DNA of 64,000 nt. Source: UBA2336 sp031395485 (GTDB lineage: Bacteria > Bacteroidota > Bacteroidia > Cytophagales > Cyclobacteriaceae). The first letter of the stretch is position 1, and the number at the start of each line of letters is the position of its first letter. Below are positions 17,595 to 25,379 of the stretch, piece after piece. A program made the translations under genes and the position numbers. Location of the stretch: NCBI GenBank assembly GCA_031395485.1, contig JANNUS010000002.1, forward strand, positions 1 to 64,000, in the 5' to 3' direction. Below the pieces are notes generated by a model that was given only the letters and a program-made list of their open reading frames with translations, ran no database searches and was not told where the DNA came from.

Positions 17595-18557
17595 ATGGAG
17601 GCAATTAAGGAAACAAACTTCTCGTTCAATGGGCAAACCGGGTTTTACAAAGGTAAGGTTCGGGATGTGTACTATTTCGGCAATATCATGGCTATGGTAG
17701 CCACCGATCGAATTTCAGCCTTTGATGTTATCCTTCCCCGGGCCATTCCCGATAAGGGCCGCGTGTTGAATCAAATTGCCGCCATGAATTTAGAGGCAAC
17801 AAAAGAACTTGTTCCAAACTGGGTCATTAGCACACCCGACCCGAACGTGACCATTGGTTTTAAATGTGAAACCTTTCCGGTAGAGATGGTCATACGAGGA
17901 TACCTGGCAGGTCATGCCTGGCGCGAATACAAATTAGGAAAACGAACCGTGTGCGGTGTGTCGTTACCAGATGGCCTGAAAGAAAATGACAAACTCCCCT
18001 ACCCAATTATTACACCCACAACAAAAGCGCATGTTGGGCATGATGAAGATATTTCAAGAGCTGAAATTATTAGCCGTGGATTGATTTCAGAAAATGAATA
18101 CGTAATTCTTGAAAACTACACAAAAAAACTATTTCAAAAAGGAACCGAACTAGCAGCCAACCGAAACCTTATTCTGGTTGACACAAAATATGAATTCGGA
18201 AAACAGCACGACAAAATTTTTCTGATTGATGAAGTACACACGCCCGATTCGTCACGCTACTTTTACGCTGAGGGCTATGAAGAAAGACAGCATAAAGGTG
18301 AAACGCAAAAACAACTATCGAAAGAATTTGTTAGGCAATGGCTGATTGAAAACGAGTTCCAAGGGAAAGATGGGCAACAGGTGCCTGAAATGACTGATGA
18401 AATTGTGCGATCAATATCCGATCGCTACAAAGAACTTTATACACAGGTAACGGGTGAAACACTCGTTCCGGTTGATTATTCAAGCCTGATGCAAAGAATC
18501 GAGCAGAGTATCATTAATTCGTTAAAATCCGTTAATTTAGAGGCTGTTAGAAGTTAA
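17595..18557 (+). CDS. purC: Phosphoribosylaminoimidazole-succinocarboxamide synthase
   Basis: A 320-residue SAICAR synthetase, the ATP-dependent ligation of aspartate to CAIR in purine synthesis. Recognisable blocks are GKVRDVY near the N-terminus, VATDRISAFDVILP, VEMVIRGYLAGHAWREY, ILVDTKYEFGK and IDEVHTPDSSRY. At 320 residues it is the longer form common in Bacteroidota rather than the ~240-residue E. coli form. No other pur genes are adjacent. The STAS gene follows after 18 bp. Confidence 0.96.
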   Translation: MEAIKETNFSFNGQTGFYKGKVRDVYYFGNIMAMVATDRISAFDVILPRAIPDKGRVLNQIAAMNLEATKELVPNWVISTPDPNVTIGFKCETFPVEMVIRGYLAGHAWREYKLGKRTVCGVSLPDGLKENDKLPYPIITPTTKAHVGHDEDISRAEIISRGLISENEYVILENYTKKLFQKGTELAANRNLILVDTKYEFGKQHDKIFLIDEVHTPDSSRYFYAEGYEERQHKGETQKQLSKEFVRQWLIENEFQGKDGQQVPEMTDEIVRSISDRYKELYTQVTGETLVPVDYSSLMQRIEQSIINSLKSVNLEAVRS

Positions 18558-18575
18558 AAACGTAAAAAAAAGAAC

Positions 18576-18956
18576 ATGAAGTATACGATCGACAAGCAGG
18601 AGAAATACAGCCTGCTTCGCCTGCATGAGGAGAAAATGGATTCAAGTGTAGCTCCTGGATTAAAGTCTGAGTTGATAACACTTCACGCAGAAGGCGTTAA
18701 AAATATTATCCTTGATTTATCAGAGGTAAAGTATACTGACTCCTCGGGTTTGAGTGCCTTGCTCGTGGGAAATAGAATATTTCAGGAAGAAGGCGGTTTT
18801 TTTGTACTGGCTGCGCTCTCGGAACATACTATAAAGCTTATCAAGATTTCGCAACTTGATAGCGTACTGAATATTACTTTAACGCCTGAAGAGGCTATCG
18901 ACTCGGTGTTCATGCACGAGATTGAAAGAGATTTAAAGGATAGAGACAACCAGTAG
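18576..18956 (+). CDS. STAS-domain protein (anti-sigma factor antagonist type)
   Basis: A 126-residue single STAS domain. The phosphorylation-site loop TDSSGLSALL has S56/S57 after D55, as in SpoIIAA/RsbV proteins, where a partner serine kinase controls binding. No anti-sigma kinase gene is nearby, so the partner must be elsewhere. It is 18 bp behind purC and is followed by a strong terminator, so purC and this gene form a short transcription unit. Confidence 0.85.
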   Translation: MKYTIDKQEKYSLLRLHEEKMDSSVAPGLKSELITLHAEGVKNIILDLSEVKYTDSSGLSALLVGNRIFQEEGGFFVLAALSEHTIKLIKISQLDSVLNITLTPEEAIDSVFMHEIERDLKDRDNQ

Positions 18957-18993
18957 AAACGCACAATGTTGCGTTTCCACGAATATTCTAATC

Positions 18994-19033
18994 ATGACCA
19001 AAACCCTAAATCGGTTTTGGTCATTTTTATTTT
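18994..19033 (+). terminator. Rho-independent terminator after purC-STAS
   Basis: A perfect 12-bp stem ATGACCAAAACC / GGTTTTGGTCAT (18994-19005 and 19013-19024) with a 7-nt loop is followed by TTTTATTTT. It lies 38 bp after the STAS stop codon. Confidence 0.9.
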
Positions 19034-19040
19034 GAAGCCA

Positions 19041-19060
19041 TGCCTACCAGCAGGCTGGCA
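19041..19060. repeat. Short palindromic repeat, TGCCTACCAGCAGGCTGGCA
   Basis: An imperfect 20-bp palindrome between the terminator and rnz. It resembles the palindrome at 39702-39717 (TGCCTGCCAGCAGGCA), so both may belong to a short interspersed repeat family. Only two copies were noticed in this window. Confidence 0.4.
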
Positions 19061-19112
19061 ATCCCGAAACATGAAGTGCGCAATGATGGATAATATAAAA
19101 TAACGCTATTGC

Positions 19113-20033
19113 ATGCCCTTTAAAATTACCATTCTCGGTTCAAGTGGCGCTGTTCCAGTGTATGGCAGGATGCCCACCTCGCAATTCATTGAAATCAAAA
19201 ACCACTATATTTTAATTGATTGTGGAGAAGGTTCACAAATGCAAATGATGAAGTACGGCTTACCCCTACATCGCCTTGATTACATTTTTATTTCACATTT
19301 ACATGGTGATCATTACCTGGGATTGATGGGACTATTGTTCACGCTTCACCTAAATCGCAGAACAGCCGACCTTCATCTTTACAGCCATACAGGATTAGAC
19401 GAAATTATCATTGCCCATCTAAGATACTCAAAATCAGCACTCAACTTTAAAATAATATTTCACACACTAGTAACCGATAAGCGGCAAATTATTTTGGATA
19501 CAAAACACCTTACAGTTGAAACCATTCCATTGTTGCATAAAATAAATTGCACGGGGTTTCTAATTCGTGAAAAGCAAAAGCTCAGAAGAATTGATAAAGA
19601 CAGGCTCCCAGAAGGGATACTAATTCAACAACTTACAGATTTGAAAAAAGGAGAAGATATTATAGATGTAAAAACTGGGACAATATTATACAAGAATAAA
19701 GATTTAACGTTACCGTCCCGTAAGTCAAGAAGTTATGCGTACTGTTCTGATACACAATACTATGAACAAATTATTCAGCAAATACAAAATGTAGATGTCT
19801 TGTATCACGAAGCTACTTTCATACAGGAAGATGAAATGAAAGCAAAAGAAACAATGCACAGTACTGCGCTTCATGCAGCCCAAATTGCTAGTAAAGCAGA
19901 AGTTAAGAAACTTCTAATCGGTCATTTTTCTGCACGTTATAAAGAACTAGCAACTTTGCTAAAAGAAGCAAAAGCACGATTTTCAAATACGTATCTTGCC
20001 CAGGAAGGCGAAACATTTACGATTGAAGAGTAA
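19113..20033 (+). CDS. rnz: Ribonuclease Z
   Basis: A 306-residue metallo-beta-lactamase-fold nuclease that trims tRNA 3' ends. The metal motif is SHLHGDH (H62, H64, D66, H67), preceded by LIDCGEGSQMQM and followed by GHFSARY, a tRNase Z signature near residue 270. The length is typical of the short form. Its stop codon overlaps the start of the YhhQ gene (TAATG), an unusual pairing of two tRNA-related functions: 3' processing and queuosine supply. Confidence 0.95.
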   Translation: MPFKITILGSSGAVPVYGRMPTSQFIEIKNHYILIDCGEGSQMQMMKYGLPLHRLDYIFISHLHGDHYLGLMGLLFTLHLNRRTADLHLYSHTGLDEIIIAHLRYSKSALNFKIIFHTLVTDKRQIILDTKHLTVETIPLLHKINCTGFLIREKQKLRRIDKDRLPEGILIQQLTDLKKGEDIIDVKTGTILYKNKDLTLPSRKSRSYAYCSDTQYYEQIIQQIQNVDVLYHEATFIQEDEMKAKETMHSTALHAAQIASKAEVKKLLIGHFSARYKELATLLKEAKARFSNTYLAQEGETFTIEE

Positions 20034-20818
20034 TGGAATCAACACTCGATCAGAAAAAGAATAGATTGTTTATAATCCTTTGCGGGATATTTATAACAAA
20101 CGCGTTGCTGGCTGAAATGATAGGGGTTAAAATTTTTTCATTTGAGAAAACCCTTGGCCTCAACCCAGCCAACCTTGACGTTTTAGGCTTCGCGATGAGT
20201 TTTAATCTGACGGCAGGTGTTGTAATCTGGCCAATTGTTTTTATTACAACAGACCTTATCAATGAATATTTTGGCAAACCCGGAGTAAAAAGAATCAGCT
20301 ACTTAACCGCTGGGTTAATTGCATACGCATTTATAGTTATTTTTTTTACCATGCTGCTAGCTCCTGCTGATTTTTGGATTGACACCAACAGCACAGACGC
20401 TAGTGGAAATACGTTCAACATCAATTACGCATTCAATAAGATATTTGGGCAGGGGCAGCGAATTATCATTGGTTCACTCACTGCTTTCATTATTGGGCAG
20501 TTGGTTGACGTATTTGTCTTTCAAAAATTGAAACGGATTACTGGAAACAAAATGCTTTGGTTACGGGCTACCGGATCAACGCTAGTATCACAATTCATTG
20601 ATAGTTTTGTAGTCCTGTTTATTGCGTTTTATGGCGTTTTTACAAATTCACAGATTGTGGCCATTGGCATTACCAACTACATCTACAAATTTTTAGTGGC
20701 CATTGCACTTACTCCACTCATCTATCTGGGGCATTCAATGATTGATGCGTATTTAGGGAAAGAACAAGCCAAAAAAATATCCGAAGAGGCTGCCCAACAA
20801 AGCACGGGCTTTTTCTAA
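20033..20818 (+). CDS. yhhQ: Queuosine precursor transporter, YhhQ/VUT family
   Basis: A 261-residue protein with about six membrane helices. Family blocks include VVIWPIVFITTDLINEYFG, VSQFIDSFVVLFIAFYGV and NYIYKFLVAIALTPLIYL. The acidic and polar residues inside helices (TTDLINEY, SQFID) are the usual hallmark. It imports 7-cyano/7-aminomethyl-7-deazaguanine for tRNA queuosine. It is translationally coupled to rnz by a 1-bp overlap. Confidence 0.9.
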   Translation: MESTLDQKKNRLFIILCGIFITNALLAEMIGVKIFSFEKTLGLNPANLDVLGFAMSFNLTAGVVIWPIVFITTDLINEYFGKPGVKRISYLTAGLIAYAFIVIFFTMLLAPADFWIDTNSTDASGNTFNINYAFNKIFGQGQRIIIGSLTAFIIGQLVDVFVFQKLKRITGNKMLWLRATGSTLVSQFIDSFVVLFIAFYGVFTNSQIVAIGITNYIYKFLVAIALTPLIYLGHSMIDAYLGKEQAKKISEEAAQQSTGFF

Positions 20819-20857
20819 TAACAATAACCAACCGATTGCTGATAACCGATTCGTATT

Positions 20858-21598
20858 TCAATGTCTTCTTATATTATCGCAAATAACCGCTGTTGCTATT
20901 CCTGCATTAAGTGATTCAGCATTACCAAAACGCGGAATTGTAATTCTTTGCGTAATAAATTTTTCTACTCCGTTTGAAATTCCGTTTGCCTCGTTGCCAA
21001 TAACGATTAACCCGCCTGATCCAAAATTGATCTCGTGCACATTATCACCATCTAAAAAAGCACCAAAAACAGGCAGGTTGTTCGTTGGTAGATACTGTGG
21101 CAGGCTCGTATAAAAAATGCTTACTCTCGTAAAGGACCCCATACTCGATTGAATCACTTTACTGTTATATACATCAGCTGTTTCTTCAGAGGCAATGATT
21201 TTACTTATACCATACCAATCAGCAATGCGAATAATACTACCCAGGTTACCCGGATCACGAATGTCATCCAATACTAAAATGAACTCATTTGGTACTATAG
21301 AAGGTTCTCGGTTTGGTCTCATCCGTACAACTGCTAAGGCTGCATCATTCGTACTGTATTCACCAGCTTCTGCAAGTTCAGCAGCCTTTACCTCCAGTAT
21401 TTCGCCTTTAAAAGCTTTCAACGCTATAATACTCTGCTTGCGGAATTCCGGAGTAACCATTAGTTGCCCAATTTCAAAGTCTGACGTTAAAAGTTCCAGC
21501 ACACTTTTTCCGCCTTCTACTACAAAACATTGCTCCTGTTTTCGGTATTTCTTTAATTGCAAAGATTTGATGAATTTAATCCGGGCTTTTGACAGCAT
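20858..21598 (-). CDS. TrmH/SpoU-type RNA 2'-O-methyltransferase
   Basis: A 246-residue SPOUT methylase. An N-terminal substrate-binding domain (about 1-90; FVVEGGKSVLELL) precedes the knotted catalytic domain with LDDIRDPGNLGSIIRIADW (motif 1), IVIGNEANGIS (motif 2) and RFGNAESLNAGIATAV (motif 3). It would methylate a ribose in rRNA or tRNA; the exact site cannot be told. The gene converges with yhhQ and diverges from tamL with only 17 bp between the two start codons. Confidence 0.9.
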   Translation of the reverse strand: MLSKARIKFIKSLQLKKYRKQEQCFVVEGGKSVLELLTSDFEIGQLMVTPEFRKQSIIALKAFKGEILEVKAAELAEAGEYSTNDAALAVVRMRPNREPSIVPNEFILVLDDIRDPGNLGSIIRIADWYGISKIIASEETADVYNSKVIQSSMGSFTRVSIFYTSLPQYLPTNNLPVFGAFLDGDNVHEINFGSGGLIVIGNEANGISNGVEKFITQRITIPRFGNAESLNAGIATAVICDNIRRH

Positions 21599-21615
21599 GT
21601 AGCAACTTTTTGATA

Positions 21616-24084
21616 GTGACGAAAAATAGATATTATTTTACTGTTTTCCCCATTTTGTTGCTTCTGGCAGGCTGTATAGGGACCCGGCACCTTAAAGAAA
21701 ATGAACGCTTGCTCTACAGCCAAAGCGCTACTGCGGTTAAAGAGATTGATAAAAGCGATTTAGAGGAATCATTTACCCAAAAAGTCAATCGCAAAATACC
21801 GCTACTCAATATCTCCCCATTAATTGGTATCTACTACATGGGGAAGCGATTCTATGATCCAAAAAAGTACGAAAGAAAAATAGCCAAAGCAGAAAAAAAA
21901 TATGACAAAAAAACCGCTAAGGCTAAATCGGAAAGAAAAGTAAACGATATTCAATTCCGAAAACAAAGCAAAGTAGCCAAGTACAACGATCGCCTTTTAA
22001 ACGGTAATCAGTTAATGCAATGGGGCGAACCCGTGGTTGTGTTTGATAGCAGCAAAATGAATATTTCTGTTGACAAGCTAAGCGAGTATCTATTCACACA
22101 CGGCTATTTTCAAAACAAAGTAACCACTGATATCTCGTATAAAAAAGTATCAATCAATCGAAATAAACGAGTAAAGATTCACTACAGAATTGAAGCTGGC
22201 AATCCCTATTTCCTTGATACTATACTTTACAAAACCCAAGACAGTGTTATCTATTCGCTCCTATTTGTGAATCAGCCAAGTAGTTTTCTGCTAAAAGGCA
22301 AACGCTATAACCAAGAAGACTTTACAAAAGAACGCGAACGTATTGATCTGCTCATGAAAGATCATGGCTACTACGATTTCAGCCGGCAGTATATTGAATA
22401 TAATATTGACACAACCTATCGCAACACTCAAAAAATAGCCGTTCAGATTATTATTAACGATCCTGCAAAAAGAAATAGACATAAGAAATTTTATATAGAC
22501 GAAATAAATTTCACAACCGATGCGGGCGTGCCCGTTATTTTAACGGGCAGAAAAAACAGGGTTTACCGAGCCATGAACTTTCAGTATTATGAGCACAACT
22601 ACAGTTTAAAAATTCTAAGTCAACGGGTATTCATCACTCCCGGGGCTGCCTACAGTCGAAAAAGTACTTTTGATACGCAACGTCAGTTGGCTAACCTAAA
22701 CACATTTAAATTTGTAAATATTAACTACGATACGGCCGCAGGGCGCTTTATTGCAAATATTTACACAAGTCCGTTAGATCGTTACCAATGGTCAAATGAA
22801 TTAGGGCTAAGCGTAACGCAGGGATTCCCGGGTCCATTTTATAATTTGAATTTTTTGAAGCGAAATATTTTCAAAGGAATGGAAAATTTCGAAATGAATG
22901 GGCGCATCGGATACGAAGGTGTGGCAGCCGCCACCAGTACAAGTGGTGTCTACCAAAGTATTGAAGCCGGCATTAATGCTTCGATAACCTTTCCACAATT
23001 TTTATTTCCATTCCGGGAAGAAACACGGTACAAACTTGGAAGGGTAAACCCCAGAACAAAGATTCAGGTTGGCTACGCATATACCGATAGGCCTGAATAT
23101 CAACGTGCATCAACTTCTGTTAACTACATCTATAGTTGGGAGAATCAGCGTATTAGAAGGTTCGATCTCACACTTGCCAGCTTAAGCATTATTGAATCTA
23201 CTACCAGTGCACCCTTTCAGAGTTTTCTGGAACAACAGTTCGATGACCTTGGCAACACGTTGATCTATTCTTTCAGGCCATCGTTTGTCAGTAGCATTAT
23301 TTTCGCCATGACATGGAACCACAATAACTATGGAAGTCCCGATAAAAGTTCAGCGTTTATTCGTTGGTCAATTGAAAGTGGTGGAACGTTGCAGAATGTG
23401 CTTAGCTACCCAATTATTGATAAAGGTGGCCTTCAGTCATTCAAGTACCTTCGAGCGAATGCCGATGTACGAAGAATAAACGTACTTAATAAAAATACAA
23501 CCCTGGCATATCGGTTCAATGCTGGCGCAGCGTATTCATACAATTCGCGTGATGTATTGCCATACGAAAAATACTTTTTTGTAGGTGGAAGTAATAGTGT
23601 TCGGGCATGGAGGCCGCGCAGACTAGGGCAAGGGTCATACCGCCCCAATATAAGTTCAGACATTCCCCAGAATGGATACTTCAATTACCGCTTCGAAAAA
23701 CCAGGAGATATTATGTTGGAAGCAAGTATTGAATTACGAAAAAAATTGTTCGGCTTTATAGAGGGTGCCATCTTTCTTGATGGTGGCAACGTATGGACGT
23801 TTAAACCATTAGTGAAACGTGATGGGAATGGAGATCTGATTGAAAATGGAAATTCTGAGTTTAAGATTGATCAATTTTATAAAGAATTCGGAATAGGTAC
23901 AGGCTTTGGCTTACGATTTAATCTATCGTTCCTCATTCTACGCTTCGATGTTGGGTTGAAAGTATACGATCCCGCACGGGAGGAAGGAGATCGTTTCGTA
24001 CTTGATAATATAAAATTCTTTAATCCTTTCAGCATTACGAAGGAACCCGTTATTTACAATATTGGCATTGGGTATCCGTTTTAA
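21616..24084 (+). CDS. tamL: TamL-type outer-membrane assembly lipoprotein (BamA/TamA superfamily)
   Basis: An 822-residue Omp85-superfamily protein. GTG 21616 is chosen as start because it puts a lipobox LLLLAGC about 20 residues in, giving a lipoprotein; an in-frame TTG at 21589 would overlap the divergent methylase gene. POTRA-like repeats occupy about 60-390, and the C-terminal beta-barrel about 400-822 has FFVGGSNSVRAWRPRRLG and a final aromatic strand (IGYPF). TamL with TamB helps assemble outer-membrane proteins in Bacteroidota. No tamB is adjacent here. Confidence 0.85.
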   Translation: MTKNRYYFTVFPILLLLAGCIGTRHLKENERLLYSQSATAVKEIDKSDLEESFTQKVNRKIPLLNISPLIGIYYMGKRFYDPKKYERKIAKAEKKYDKKTAKAKSERKVNDIQFRKQSKVAKYNDRLLNGNQLMQWGEPVVVFDSSKMNISVDKLSEYLFTHGYFQNKVTTDISYKKVSINRNKRVKIHYRIEAGNPYFLDTILYKTQDSVIYSLLFVNQPSSFLLKGKRYNQEDFTKERERIDLLMKDHGYYDFSRQYIEYNIDTTYRNTQKIAVQIIINDPAKRNRHKKFYIDEINFTTDAGVPVILTGRKNRVYRAMNFQYYEHNYSLKILSQRVFITPGAAYSRKSTFDTQRQLANLNTFKFVNINYDTAAGRFIANIYTSPLDRYQWSNELGLSVTQGFPGPFYNLNFLKRNIFKGMENFEMNGRIGYEGVAAATSTSGVYQSIEAGINASITFPQFLFPFREETRYKLGRVNPRTKIQVGYAYTDRPEYQRASTSVNYIYSWENQRIRRFDLTLASLSIIESTTSAPFQSFLEQQFDDLGNTLIYSFRPSFVSSIIFAMTWNHNNYGSPDKSSAFIRWSIESGGTLQNVLSYPIIDKGGLQSFKYLRANADVRRINVLNKNTTLAYRFNAGAAYSYNSRDVLPYEKYFFVGGSNSVRAWRPRRLGQGSYRPNISSDIPQNGYFNYRFEKPGDIMLEASIELRKKLFGFIEGAIFLDGGNVWTFKPLVKRDGNGDLIENGNSEFKIDQFYKEFGIGTGFGLRFNLSFLILRFDVGLKVYDPAREEGDRFVLDNIKFFNPFSITKEPVIYNIGIGYPF

Positions 24085-24127
24085 TTGCATGTACACTTGA
24101 CAAGTGGTGAAAACTTGAAGGCATACG

Positions 24128-25318
24128 TTAATCTAACTCGAAATAGTCACCTTTGTTCGCATCTAATTCCGTTGCTAACAATCTGAAATTTTCCTCGGTG
24201 GGATTAAGGTTAACAAACTTGTCAATTATTGTTCTGTTTCTGTAAATAATAAAAGTATTCTGCATGCTTGGATTGATCTTATTAATGTCTACCTCGCTTT
24301 CTGTATCGACAAAAGAAGGAACAAAAGTCAAGGCGATATTTTTCAACTTTAATTCAACACCAATTTTTTCCAACTCCTTTTGTCGTTTGTCTTTACTGTA
24401 ATTATTGTTGTTTCCGTAAACAAAATAGGCTTTCAAATATTTACTTCTTGCAACGCTTTGATGTTCTAAAAATGTAAGCCATTTTTTAATTTCTTCCCAA
24501 TTAGGATTATTACCGACAAAATATACGATGCCGTGATAGCGCCCATATTTACAAACTGGACATGCTCTGGAACCTTTGTCGGGTCCAAAGGCGTGAAAAG
24601 GAATGAAAGATGGTTGTTCCTCGCCAATCTGAAGGCCTGATTGATTTTCTGAAACATTTTTTTTAGGGTAATTCGGAATATTAAGTCCTAAAACAATATT
24701 GTGCTCTGCAATCTGCAGATCGCCCTTTTTCAATATTCGTAAGATACCACTACCACCTCGGTTAGGTAATTTCTTTCTTTTCTCTCCAGTCAATAATTTA
24801 TCATCATCAAAGACAAATTCATCAATGTAATATTCGTTATCAATGTTTGGTTCTTTTATAGCGGGGTGTATATGAGCTTCAAAGTTTGTATCTGGATAGG
24901 GCGCGGGTCTAACAGTATATATCGCATACTTTCCATTAACATCTGACTTTACCCAACCACGTATGTAGCCGTGTCGTACAACTCTCGGGTCTAGTCCTTG
25001 TTTGCTGGCATACACGCCATTAACATCAGTATGATAATAATAAAGGATAACATTCGGTGCCGCAGTTTTGCCGTCTACCTGATAAATTATTCCGGTAATT
25101 AAGAGCTTTTGTCCACTTTGAGTCCAACCTGAACTCGTATCAACTGAATTGATGTTTTCAGGCATGCCAATGTATATGAATTCACCATTTTCAAACGGCC
25201 CACCCACAACGCTACCTTTTTTAGCTGAATCGTTGGAATTTGATGCTCTCTGTCCGTTACAACTTAGTAATACGGAAGTAACAAGAATTACGAAAATGAA
25301 ATTTGTTTGTGCATTCAT
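24128..25318 (-). CDS. Lipoprotein fusing an intradiol-dioxygenase-like domain to a thioredoxin-like domain
   Basis: A 396-residue lipoprotein (lipobox LLSC, C20). Residues about 60-210 resemble the intradiol ring-cleavage dioxygenase beta-sandwich. YYYHTDVNGVY, RGWVKSDVNGKYAIYTVRP and PYPDTNFEAHIHP contain candidates for the two Tyr and two His iron ligands. Residues about 245-396 look thioredoxin-like, with a CPVC motif near 253 and the strand YHGIVYFVGNN after it. A single protein combining a non-haem iron fold with a CxxC domain at the cell envelope is unusual. Substrate unknown; ring cleavage is not assured, since many bacterial lipoprotein members have no known activity. Confidence 0.7.
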   Translation of the reverse strand: MNAQTNFIFVILVTSVLLSCNGQRASNSNDSAKKGSVVGGPFENGEFIYIGMPENINSVDTSSGWTQSGQKLLITGIIYQVDGKTAAPNVILYYYHTDVNGVYASKQGLDPRVVRHGYIRGWVKSDVNGKYAIYTVRPAPYPDTNFEAHIHPAIKEPNIDNEYYIDEFVFDDDKLLTGEKRKKLPNRGGSGILRILKKGDLQIAEHNIVLGLNIPNYPKKNVSENQSGLQIGEEQPSFIPFHAFGPDKGSRACPVCKYGRYHGIVYFVGNNPNWEEIKKWLTFLEHQSVARSKYLKAYFVYGNNNNYSKDKRQKELEKIGVELKLKNIALTFVPSFVDTESEVDINKINPSMQNTFIIYRNRTIIDKFVNLNPTEENFRLLATELDANKGDYFELD

Positions 25319-25379
25319 GGGGTCTATGTTTTTTTACAAATTCATTTATAAAACCCTACTGTTCAACGCTCGAGTTTAG

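Noticed and set aside
24093..24105. CACTTGACAAGTG as terminator between tamL and the dioxygenase-like gene
   Set aside because: Stem of six pairs with a one-base loop and no T-run on either strand.
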